Notes under the pieces: model-generated | What the model saw: the letters and a program-made list of their open reading frames with translations, nothing else | What the model was told of the DNA's origin: nothing | The model's database searches: none | Shown here: positions 34,108 to 44,530 of the stretch, piece by piece | Layout of the letters: each line of letters opens with the position of its first letter | Numbering within the stretch: the stretch's first letter is position 1 | Made by a program: the position numbers and the translations under genes | Source of the DNA: Ephemerocybe angulata | Taxonomy: Eukaryota > Basidiomycota > Agaricomycetes > Agaricales > Psathyrellaceae | DNA: 64,000 bases | NCBI GenBank assembly: GCA_013368325.1 | Contig: JAACJK010000164.1 | Coordinates: 1,426,001-1,490,000, forward strand | Direction of reading: 5' to 3'

Positions 34108-37100
34108 ATGCAGTCGGGATACCGTCAACAGCCTCCATCCTATCACTCGCGCCCCCCAGGGCCTCCCCAGGGAAATTCCCTTCTCAAAATCAGGACAAAT
34201 TGCTTCAAAGTCACTCAGTGCGTCGTGCCTCCCCTTTCGCTGTGACCGTCGGCTGAGATGGCCCGTGCAGGATTCCTGCAGCAACCTATACTCTCTACGA
34301 TGGTACGTGCTTCTTAGTACTGGGTCTCTGCACCATGGAACTGGCCTAATCTTTTCTTCGCAGTTTGTAAGTATTCTGACGCGTTGATTACCCCTTTCAA
34401 AAAGGCCAATGTAATATTGATGCGCCACACCAGCCTTCTCACCAGATATCCCGAAAAGTGCCTGGAGGAAGAGGGCTGAGTTGGTGCGTCATCTGCAGAA
34501 GGCAGTAAGACCGGACGTCTTCTCTCCGCAGTTTTTGTACGATGGCGCGGCCATAGGATTCGCCCACCCAACCCTTTGCCGCAAGCTTGGCGTTATGCGA
34601 ATGGTACGTTCCCCGTTCATCGAGATTATATTGGTGCTGAGAATTTGAAGTTTCGCGTTCGTTTGCGGGATAACGCAGAACCGAAGCCTGACGACAAGGG
34701 TGCGGTCGAGATTAAGTTCAAGCAATCCTCTGCCGAACCCATTTCCCCGACGTTAGTGTGCCGCTTTGTTGAATCGTTGGTACCGGGATCGCTGCTAAAC
34801 GTTTCTCGCCTTGCCTTCAGGGAAACCAATGCAGTGATCCTTGAAGGGCATGACTCGCCTCGTCGGTCAAGTATCCTTAATTTCTTGCAGCTCGTACTCC
34901 GGCATGCTAGCAATAAGTAAGCGATGAATGGTTGTCTACATTCGTGCAGTACCAACAGTGGGCTTTAGCGACCATCCCAACAACGGGAAGGCATATTTTC
35001 CTCCACCACCTCCCGAGAATCCCGAGAACAGGAAGAAGAAAATAAAGTACCTTCAATCTATCGACAACACTTTCTTAGAGCTTCGAAGAGGAGTTTTTCA
35101 GTACGTGCACTTTAACCTATGCTACACGAATGGAAACCAATGGATGATCTACTCAGTTCTGTCAGACCCTCGATGGGCCAGATGATCATAGTAGTCGACA
35201 CTGTAGTGGCAGCCTTGTAAGTTTTTTTGTCTTACATGAAATTGCGAGGCTGATGACTCCGAAGTTATCAACGCGGAAGGATGCTAGACGCGATGCTGGC
35301 CTTCTTCAACGTGAGGAGAGGAGACCTCCGTGCCCTGTCTGAGTTGTCTAGGCTACAGCTGGACAATGCGGGTAAGTTCTTTAGGAGTGTTTTCATCAGG
35401 GAAGAGAAGGGAGGTGTCTCCGGTGGCAGGAGGACCATCAAAGGCTTTGATCGACATGGGGCACATTACCAATTTACGAACAGCGACGGTCAAGAGGTCA
35501 CTATTGAGGTGTGTCGCTGTCTTCGATAGTCCCAGCGACAAGGCTGACCTACTCTAGCAACACTACCGACAAGTCCACAACATCATCTTGAGGTACCCAA
35601 AGCTCCCAGGCGTTATCGTGCGCATTACAGGCGATCGGAAGGAGATTCTTCCAATGGAGTTGTGCATCATCGAACCCAACCAACTTTTTAAGAAAGCGCT
35701 GCCGGAGGTGGCAACTCGCGAGATGGTTAGGTTTTCGACCCTGGGACCTGAGGAGAAGATGGTAGAAATTCAGCGTGTGGTATGGATGGTTATCTACATT
35801 CCTTGCCGCTATAAATCTGATCTCTTTTTACAGTCTGGGTACTATCAAGCGTCGGAGTCCTTGGTATCGGCTGGGATGCAGGTCAGCCGCCAACCGATGG
35901 ACGTTGACGCCACTCAGATGCAACCCCCGCTAATCGAGTTTCGCGGACCTTCACCAATGGTACGGTGACTTATCTGTGCGAGACCGTGGTAGTTCCACTC
36001 ATAGTTTAACAAGCCCGTCCGTGACGGCAAATGGAATGTTGTTGGGAAGAAGCTCTGCAGGACGACCGAAGGATGCCATTGGGGCGTGATCAACCTTGCA
36101 CCAACGAAGTTACACTCACAGCAAATCCAACAACATTGCATGGCCTTCCAAAAGTGTGCAACTGACCTAGGTAGGTAGCCATCGGGCAAGGAAATTTCCT
36201 CCGTCGATTCTCAGATGCATTGTAGGAGTCGCCCTCGGAATCCCGATTCACATGCAACAAGTAGATCCCCAATCGGATTTGCTCGAGGTATGTTTGCACC
36301 ATGGCGAATTGCTTCACAATGCGTAGATCCCTGACAACTTTAACGTACTCCAGGTTTTGGACAAGTTTATGTTTGTTGTGAAGCAGAAAATCGGCAGTGA
36401 GGAGAGCTACCAAGAGATGCTAGGCAAACGGAAATTCTTCATCCTCTGTTTCCTGGAGGAAGAAGCTTCGAGGCCTAGAGCAACACTAAAATTCTGGGGA
36501 GACACACAAACCGGTAAGCTTCCAACCCTGCTTTTATACTTAAACTGACGGTGTCCAATCTCAGGGGTTGCGACGCAATGTGTTAGATTGAACAAATTGC
36601 CCAAACACCATAACCCAGGCTCGGTGTCGCAATACTGGAACAACGTAGTATTGAAGTGTGTAGCATACCAATTTCCGCTGGCTTAGCTGACAAATATGGG
36701 AATAGAGTGAATCCTCGCTTGGGAGGAGAAAACTCGTCGGTTTCACAGTCGAGTGCCTTCGACAAAACTTTCAGAAACGGTGGGCTGCCCATGATTGTCG
36801 GTAAGTACAAAGTCTTCGGGTGAGGTGCAATGAAACTGATTCGTTTTTAGGGGCGGACGTTGGTCACCCGTCTCCTGGTGTCAGGAAGCCTTCTGTGGCC
36901 AGCCTCGTCTACAACATAGACCACTCTGCACTCACGTACAACGCGCTCACGGCATTGCAAGGTCCTCGACAAGAGGTCATTGCTGACCTGCGTGCTATGA
37001 TGCGCGCTGCTATAGTCGATTTGCAAACGCGGAACCGAAATGCCGTGACCCACATTATCTTCTACCGTGACGGGGTGTCTGAAGGAGAATACGACCAAGT

Positions 37101-38067
37101 GAAGAGCATTGAAATTGCCGATATCAAGAGTATGTGGACACGGTCAATACCTGCTTCTTCATATCTTACGGGGATGTATAGATGCCATCAACGATGTATG
37201 GAATTCGAGCCCAAATATCCAAGAAGGTGGATTCCCAAAACCGAAGTTGACATTTATTGTCGTAGGCAAGAGGTGAGTCTAACTCTTTCTTATGTGACAA
37301 AGCAAACTAATCAGTCATTTAGGCACCATACACTTCTGTTCCCGTCAAATCCAGCGTTAGTATAGACTGACTGGACACTTTGAAAGCAACTAACTGTAGT
37401 GCAGTGGCGGCGACAGAACTGGGAACTGCCCGGCTGGCGTGGTCGTGAATACAGGAATCACGCAACCGACGCCCGACATCCGAGACTTCTACCTTCTCTC
37501 CCACAGTGCTATTATCGGAAGTGAGTTGTTTCCCTTGTGCGATATGCACTCAAACCTAACTTTATTCGTACAGCATCGAGGTCGAGTCATTACGTCGTGC
37601 TATTAAACGAGGTCTTCCCTGGGGACACGAGAATGTGAGTGTGAGCCCTACACGGGCGCTAATAGGTTCTTCTCTAACCTTTCGCTTCTCTCTAGCCTCG
37701 AGGAGTTGTCCTACGCCCTTTGTCATGTCTATGCGAAGGCTACAAGATCTGTGTCCATACCTGCCCCGGTCTACTGTGCGATCATATCAATTGGAACTGA
37801 AGATATTTTGCTGACTCTTTCTCTTTACCTTCCAGATGCCGATGTGAGCGAAACCCTGCAATCATTTCTATTTTCACTGACCATGGTACCCGATAGCTTG
37901 TTTGCGGCAGGGAATCTTTCCACTTCGCCCCTGGAGTTGAAGACAGTCTGCGAGCAAATGACTCAGGAACGACAGTAAGCGGCCAAACAGTTCCTTTCGA
38001 CCTAAACGCTTGGAAGGCGGCATTCAAAAGCCGCAATTTACGTCTTCATGGCATGTATTTCCTCTGA
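34108..38067 (+). CDS. AGO: Argonaute (N-PAZ-MID-PIWI), complete, slicer residues intact
   Basis: RNA-silencing effector. I could join 23 exons in frame to 926 aa. Start MQSGYRQQPPSYHSRPPGPP, then N-domain RTNCFKVTQIPAATYTLYDV. PAZ (about 260-430) has YPKLPGVIVRI and ILPMELCIIEPNQ. MID-PIWI begins near KWNVVGKKLCR, with CFLEEE and TGVATQCVRLNK. The PIWI catalytic set is Asp in GADVGHP (about 650), Glu in GPRQEV (689), Asp in FYRDGVSEGEY (721) and Asp in YYADLV (870), giving DEDD. KRHHTLLFP and the end RLHGMYFL are typical. Exons include one of 3 nt (34364-34366) and one of 8 nt (37836-37843). The junction into FRVRLRDN (34604-34650 intron) is the least sure. Position and phase of the first introns match the left-edge Argonaute. 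Confidence 0.95.
34364..34366 (+). other. Putative 3-nt exon (TTT) in Argonaute
   Basis: Flanked by a 61-nt intron (34303-34363; GTACGT donor, CTAAT branch-like site, GCAG end) and a 67-nt intron (34367-34433; GTAAGT donor, CCAG end). Including it gives YDVSFSP, the family pattern. Skipping it leaves a 131-nt intron and YDAFSP. Frame is kept either way, so RNA evidence decides. Confidence 0.55.
37836..37843 (+). other. 8-nt exon carrying the fourth PIWI catalytic Asp
   Basis: ATGCCGAT between a 60-nt and a 53-nt GT-AG intron. It completes YYAD, where D is the last DEDD residue, before LVCGR in the next exon. Without it both frame and the catalytic residue are lost. Confidence 0.8.
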
Positions 38068-38386
38068 CCACTTACCCCGTTTTCATCTTTCGGAAAATCC
38101 GTTATTTATCCTGCTGTATGTATTGAGTAAATATGTCTCGAGCCCAATATTGCACCTTGAAGTTCGTTCGAATTGTAACACGGAGAGTGTGAACACGACA
38201 GGAACACGATCACGTTTCGGCAGCAATGCGCCTTGCGTCACTTCATGCTGGGCTTGTTACAGTAGCTTTCATTTCCTCCAGTTTACACGCTTCTGCCACC
38301 ACGCACCTTCCACACGCTCAAGTCGAGGCGGGCAGCTATATATTAGCATCAGCTGGCTGCGACTTCGTGTGCTGACGTCCGTCACA

Positions 38387-41300
38387 ATGGCGGGCAACGA
38401 TTACTTTAGCGGGAGACCGTCTACTGAGGGTGAGCTGCTTACATTTGCTTGGTTTTGAAGTGTTGAGCGTTGAATTCGATGGAATAGAGAATGCCCCGCT
38501 CTTACAGGATCCCGACCGCGAGGGACACCCAGGGTCTTCCCAGAATTCCAATACTACCTTTGCAGACCGAGTGAACTCGGTCGCTCATGAACCGCTCACT
38601 CCTCTGACGAAGATTCTCCTCATAATTGCTCTGTTTCTCTTGCTCATGAGCTCTGTGAGTCGCGTCTTTGGGTCCTCATAGCTGCATTGCTCAAGTCCCT
38701 GTGTTTTCAGATCTTCATTGGGCTCTTCGCTGGAGCACAACACAAACTTAGCACCGGGCGAGGTGGGGGAGGGGGAGACGGAGAGAAGCATCCCGAAATC
38801 ACTACTACCACGCGAACCCGAACCACAACGACGACGGAATACAGCACAACTACCCAAGTCAGCACTACTACCACGACAACGACAAAGGTCGTGACTCTCC
38901 CTGCTCCGGGACCCACGACCCCACCATTCGAGGTGAGACACGAGCAGTAACTCACGCGCATCCCTGGCTGAAACGCTTTATAGAAACCTTGTTTGGAACC
39001 CCACTGCGTGGCACTGGCTGCGTCTATCCTCGGAAGCCTCGATGTAACGCAGGACCCATGTGAGAACTTCTACGACTTCGCCAGTGAGTTTCTTCCTTCG
39101 TGCCTCGTACCTTTGGCTCATCACGACTGCAAGACGGAGGCTGGCTCAGCTCACACCCTCTCCCCGCCGACAAGAGTAGCTTCGGGAACTTCGAAGCCCT
39201 CGCACAGCAGAACAAGCAAGTTCTCCAGAGGATCGTGGAGAGGTCTGCAGAAGCAAGCGAGAGCGTCTCGAACTACGACTATGACGCCGAAATCCTGAAG
39301 AAGCTTGGAGACCAGTACAAGTCCTGCCTTGACGAGAAGTACCTAAACGAAATCGGAGAGAAGCCTTTGCGACACATCGTGAAGGTCATTCGGAAGCTGT
39401 ATAGGGAAGAGGACACCGATATCACTGCGAAGGTCTTCAAGGGCGAGCAAGAGGGCACAGACTCGACTCCCAAATTCAATGGACTCACCGCAGCTCTCTC
39501 TTATCTCCATTCCAGAGGCATCCCGGCGTTGTTCGGCTTCGATATTGAAGGGGATGTTGGAGAGGACCCGAACAAGATGGCCCTTTGGTTCAACCAACCC
39601 GAACTCGGGCTGCCATCCAAGGAGTACTATGAGGAAGAATCGATCGTGAAACTTTACAAAGAAACATTGTCGGACCTGTTGGAAGGTGTTCTGGACATTC
39701 TCGATAATGGGAAGGACGACAAGGACAAGGAAGGGGATGGAGACGACGACACATTGAAAGCATTCATCAATAACGACGAGTCTCAGACCTGGCCTCCCTG
39801 GCCTTGGCCACCTTGGGGCGGAGATGAACCGGACGACGACGGCGGGGAAAAGGAACCCGGCAGCAAGGAACCTAAGTCTGTTCGAGCAAGGAAACTTGCA
39901 AAGGATGTTGTTAAGTTCGAGAACAAGATTGCGAATGCTAGTTTGGACCTGTAAGTTATTGTCTCAATGCAATTCGACCACCGTGAACTAACTATGTTGA
40001 TTAGTGATATTCTCTTTCAGGACCCGATTGCAACATACAACCCGGTTCATCTCTCCAACCTCACTTCAACGCTTTCTCAAATCGAATTCCCGGCCTACTT
40101 CGCTGCCTTCACTCCCCGCACCTTCCCTGAGCGAGTTATCGTGACTTACCCTGCATATGCTCGCTCCCTCTCAGAGATCTTGGACGACACCTCGAAAGAA
40201 GTTATCGAAGCATACCTGGTGACTCGCGCTCTCCTGCAACTTGCGCCATACCTTGGAACGGAGACTGATCTCTGGAAATCGCACCGACGATTCTATGAGA
40301 CCCTCAACGGCATCAAGAAGGGTGCTGTGGGCGATAGGGCAGAGTGGTGTGTTAGTCGGGTCGAGGAGACCCTTGGCTTCGCCGCTGGCAGGTACTTCGT
40401 TAACGAGACCTTCGCTGGTGAAAGCAAGCAGAAGGGAACGAAGATTATGAAAGGTAGGTGTAACTCCATGATTGCTTTGAAGGTCAGTTAATAACAATCC
40501 TGGTTTACAGACATCGTCAACTCCTTTAAAGAATCCTTGAAGGACCTCGATTGGATGGACGAGAAGAGCGCCAAAGCCGCTGCTGAGAAGGCTGACGCTA
40601 TCCGAATCAAAGTCGGATATCCCCTCTCGCCCGATACGTTGAACCCTCGCTCGATCGCATTCTACTACAGGACCGTCAAGATTGATCAATCCAAGTTTCT
40701 TGACAATATGCTCAGTGCTGCGTAAGTCGCCTCCCACCGCTGTTCCCTCTCCAAACTTCTACTCACTGGGTCCTCAAGATCGAGCAATGAGTTCAGGAAG
40801 TGGTTACAACTTGGAAGGCAACGTGATCTCGAGTCTTGGGAAATGTTCCCCTCGACTGTAAACGCGTATTATAACCCTCCCTCAAGCGAAGTTGTTTTCC
40901 CTGCTGGCATCTTGCAACCACCTTTCTTCCAAGCCAACTGGTGAGCTCGGCCTCTTACTTTATTTACAGCCTTCTACTGACCACTGGTCAGGCCTGGGTA
41001 TCTTAACTATGGCGCGTTCGGTCAGGTTGCCTCTCATGAACTCACAGTGAGCTTCTTTTCACTAAAGGGAATGTAGTCAGCTGACAGGATAATCCAGCAC
41101 GCCTTCGACTCTGCTGGCCGCTTGTACAACCAAAAGGGCAAGCTGGAGGAATGGTGGACCAACAAGACAAGCGAGAGATTTATGGTCAAGCAGAAATGCA
41201 TCGTCCATCAATACTCCCAGTACACCATTGACGATGGCAAGGGTGGTCGGATTCATGTCAATGGAAATCTGTATGCTCGTTCTTTTCCTTGATTGATTCG

Positions 41301-41763
41301 CGGACTCTAAACTAAACACTTTCCAGCACTTCTGGTGAAAACATTGGTGACTCTGGATTGGTTCAAGCTTGGAGAGCATGGAAGGCGCAGTATGGCGTAT
41401 CTTTGGAGAACGGGGAAGAGTACTTGCTGCCAGGCTTGAAGTATACCAGGTGCGTCCACTTTAGCTTCAGTTGCAATGTTATTGACAATAGGGTTAGAGA
41501 GCAATTGTTCTTCATTGGCTTTGCTAGCATATGGGCGAGGGCGATGAAGCCTGCTGCGGCTGTCCAGCGTATCAGGACAGACCCCCATTCACCTTCCCGA
41601 TATCGCGTCGATGGGACAGTATCAAATATACCAGAGTTCGCAGACGCCTTCAAGTGTTCGAAGAAGGCGAAGGTACGTGGTAGCAAAGTTTAATTCCCGC
41701 GCTTTCTAACATCCTGCCCAGCTGAATCCTCCTCAGGACCAGAGGTGCATTTTTTGGGGATAG
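38387..41763 (+). CDS. M13 (neprilysin/endothelin-converting enzyme) metallopeptidase, type II membrane protein
   Basis: Start MAGNDYFSGRPSTEE, a short cytoplasmic tail, then a membrane anchor (LTKILLIIALFLLLMSS and IFIGLFAGA). A Thr-rich stalk (TTTTRTRTTTTTEYSTTT) follows. The ectodomain starts with PCLEPHCVALAASILGSL and DPCENFYDFA. The zinc site is HELTHAFD with the third ligand Glu in SGENIGDSG. NAYYNPPSSEVVFPAGIL is the substrate-binding NAYY motif. The end QDQRCIFWG carries the conserved Cys-x-x-Trp. A charged Trp/Pro insert (WPPWPWPPWGGDEPDDDGG) interrupts the N-terminal lobe. About ten introns; stop at 41761-41763. Usual length near 850-900 aa. The active site faces outside the cytosol; natural substrates are unknown. 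Confidence 0.93.
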
Positions 41764-41833
41764 ATGCGGATAGAAGGGGTGATGTAAGTAGTTGGTATAT
41801 CTCGGTACTCTAAATTATCGGACATTTTTGAGA

Positions 41834-42541
41834 TCAGAGAACACCCTTGGTGCTGGGGACTTCATTTCCTCCTGTGCGTTCAATGGCTTGGCGGATAGCA
41901 AGGGCGACCGCCTTGAAGGCGGATTCGGCTCTGGAATAATGTCAGTTCGGCTTTATAAGCATGCAGCGGGTCGCAGTCATACCGATGGTGGTCGTTCTCT
42001 CCACGCAAGACGTCGACGTGGAGCGTGGCCCCCGATGCAATGGCGAAGGAGTAAAATATGTGAGGGATCATTTCCGTTGAAAGCTCTCCGATCTTTTCGC
42101 GTTTAAGACCGAGTTCTGTGACACAGTACGGTCTTGAGCAGATATCGATGACGCAGCGGGAGAGGGCCTCGTCGAGCGGGGCGAACGCGGTTCCGTAGCG
42201 CTTGATCCCGCGCACCTCTCCGAGGGCCTCCTTGAAGGCGGTTCCGAGGGCGATGGCGCTGTCCTGTGCACTTGAAGTAAGTCTTGGGAAACATAGCAGT
42301 GAGAACAAGACATATCTGCCGTGTGGTGGTCGTCGATCCACAGATCACCCTTGCACTTCATGGTGAGGGACATGCCGCCGTGCTTCGCGAGAGCGGTGTA
42401 CATGTGGTCGAGGAAGCCAATACCGGTCGAGACATTGATGACCTGCTGGACGCCGGAGCCGGGGGCACAGTCGAGATTGATATCGACTTGGATGTCCGTC
42501 TCCGCCGTCTTGCGCGAAATTGAAGCTGTTCTGGAGGCCAT
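41834..42541 (-). CDS. HIS3: Imidazoleglycerol-phosphate dehydratase (histidine biosynthesis)
   Basis: Catalyses the sixth step of histidine synthesis, a manganese enzyme. Three exons: 42541-42316, 42265-41983 and 41930-41834, totalling 201 aa, the normal size. Start [20 protein letters not shown]; motifs [74 protein letters not shown], and the end [13 protein letters not shown]. To read the metal-binding HHTAED, the first intron must start ATATGT and end TGCAC (42315-42266), an AT-AC intron. The GT-AG alternative (42311-42271) is also in frame but yields HHTADIAQD without the ligand Glu. Divergent from MSS51 with 129 bp between start codons, including a CCAAT motif near 42577. Confidence 0.94.
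42266..42315 (-). other. Putative AT-AC intron in HIS3
   Basis: 50 nt, starting ATATGTCTTG and ending AAGTGCAC on the minus strand, with a CTTAC branch-like site before the end. The donor looks like the fungal GTATGT with the first G changed to A, and lacks the U12 ATATCCTT pattern. That suggests splicing by the major spliceosome. Confidence 0.65.
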
Positions 42542-42670
42542 GATTGCTGCTAATTAACCCGCAAATCCAAGCGCTGCCAATAACATTTTGATGGGGGCGG
42601 TGCATAACAAAGCATAACAACACGCTGGAAATTTCGAGTTCTCCGCGCCGTCCCGTGGGCCGTTGGTCCA

Positions 42671-44328
42671 ATGCTCCGTCCTTTGCTACGCCCGACCGTG
42701 CTCAGGCGGGCTGCCCATCTTGCAACGTCCCTGCCCCGCCCCCACACCACCTCCCGCACAGCCACCAGATCTATCTTCAGCTTTCTGCGACGCTTACAGT
42801 CCCCCGGCAAGCCCCAGACCGCCAACGCGGACCCGGTGCCGCTCCTTACAGAGGACAACCTCTTCCACCCGTTCTCCAAGTCCCCATTCCCCGCCATCCG
42901 CGCAAGAGGCGAGGCAATCAAGAAGCTCGCGCCATGTCCGGTGTGCCATTCTGCCTCGTGTGCTGCAGGCCACGACCATTCGCCGAAAGCAGTCAAGTTC
43001 GAGTGCCCTGACTGCGGCTGGCCCACCCACTGCTCAGAGGAACACTGGAAGGAGGACGAGGAGCACAAAAAGTATTGCAATAGGCTGCGCGAGGCAAACG
43101 AGGACGAGCATGATCTCAGGAGTGGGCGGAAACTGCGGGAATTCGAGTTGCCGGGTGCGTCCTTACTTGCTTGCTGTGACCACATTGTATCAACTCTGCT
43201 ACAGGTCCGCAAGGGTTTGAAGAAACCGTCTCATTCGCGAACTGGGATGTGTTTTGGTACACCCGCGAGTTCCCCTCGATGGACACGGAACGCTCGCGGA
43301 GACACGCGAGCAAGCTCTTGACATACCCCATCACCATCGGAGGAGCCTTGCACCAGTACAGCGGGATTACTCTGAATAACCAGCGACTCACTCCGGAAGG
43401 CAGTCGTTCTCTTGCGGCCCTCAGAAGTACGCTTCACGTACCCACTGGCGCCCCGGAGACTGCGGAAGCGACGGTTGGCAAGCCCCAGGTCCGGATTTTC
43501 ATTCTGGGCGCGCGCGCGGAGTCGTCCCTCCCTCCCCACGTCTGGGAGCAACTTACAATGCTGTTCCCTTCCACGCACTTCCACCTCTTCTTCATTGGCC
43601 CGCAAGTGTCGCTTCCTAAACCGAAACAGAGCTCGAGCTCTTCGACATCTACTACCTCTGAACCTGCACCCTCGCAAGAGTCTTCGACATCCAAGCCTGG
43701 AGTTATAGAAGAGGACCCAGCGAGCAAGAAGTCGCCAACATACCTTCCGAATGTCTACCAGCCTCCTACACCTCCCCCGATTCCTCAAATGCGCCGCACC
43801 CGCTCTTCTCTCGAGCGTTACGGTGTCCCTTCGTATACCGTCCCCTATACACCCTTCCTCACCATCACAGGGATGCAAGCCAACTATGCTGATGTGCACG
43901 CCCAGTTCCAACACACTCTCGACCCCTACTCCGACCTTTTCTTTTTCTTCTCCCCTGGATTCGGATTCCCTTCACCCGATTCCACTGACGTGGACACCGG
44001 CGAGCCTCTCCTCCAGATCGCCTCGCCAACAGAATGGGGTCCCGTCATGCCGATGTTGCTCGCGAGCAAGTGCCCAATTTTTGTCACGGGCTTCTCACCG
44101 ACGGATGTGGAGCGCGACGTGCGCTCGTTGTCCACGGCCCCTGACGTCGCTGGCGAGTTTGAGTGGGTCATTACCCCTGGACCAAATACCTTTGGCAGTG
44201 AGAAGTGGGAGATTGCCGACTTCGACCCAAGGGTCATGGTCAAGACCAACTGGGGTATCTGGGCTATCAGAGGAAAAAGCAGAGATGTCCAGGAACACGG
44301 AAAGTTTTCCAAGTACCTACCCTTTTAG
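42671..44328 (+). CDS. MSS51: Mss51-like mitochondrial protein (COX1 translation activator), MYND-type zinc finger
   Basis: In yeast Mss51 couples COX1 mRNA translation to complex IV assembly. The N-terminus MLRPLLRPTVLRRAAHLATS is Arg/Leu-rich and acid-free, a mitochondrial presequence. LFHPFSKSPFPAIRARGEAI precedes the zinc ligands CPVCHSASC and CPDCGWPTHCSEEHW with KKYC. NEDEHDLRSGRKLREFELPG, NWDVFWYTREFPSMD and RRHASKLLTYPITIGGALH are family blocks. One intron after LPG. The second half has a Ser/Thr/Pro low-complexity insert, then PYTPFLTITGMQANYAD, and the protein ends HGKFSKYLPF. Length about 530 aa. Family membership is clear; conservation of the COX1 role is inferred. Confidence 0.9.
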
Positions 44329-44530
44329 TTGATGGATTAGTCCTACTGACGCGTTATGGTATCGCCTATTAGTAATTGAAGCATGCTTTCGTGCGTGTAG
44401 TATCCCGGGAAAATAGGGTATGCAATTGAGATGATGATGGATAATAGTAGCATGGTACATTGGAGCTTCCAAGAGATCGTGAAAATCGTGTGTAAGTAAA
44501 GACGCTGAAAAGATGGAGGGCGAACGGAGT

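Noticed and set aside
34303..34433. Single 131-nt intron in Argonaute in place of two introns and a 3-nt exon
   Set aside because: Possible, but about twice the usual intron length here, and it leaves a complete internal acceptor/donor pair unused. Kept as the alternative.
42271..42311. GT-AG intron for HIS3
   Set aside because: In frame, but the donor GTCTTG and purine-rich acceptor are weak, the intron is only 41 nt, and the product lacks the metal-binding Glu. Kept as the alternative to the AT-AC model.
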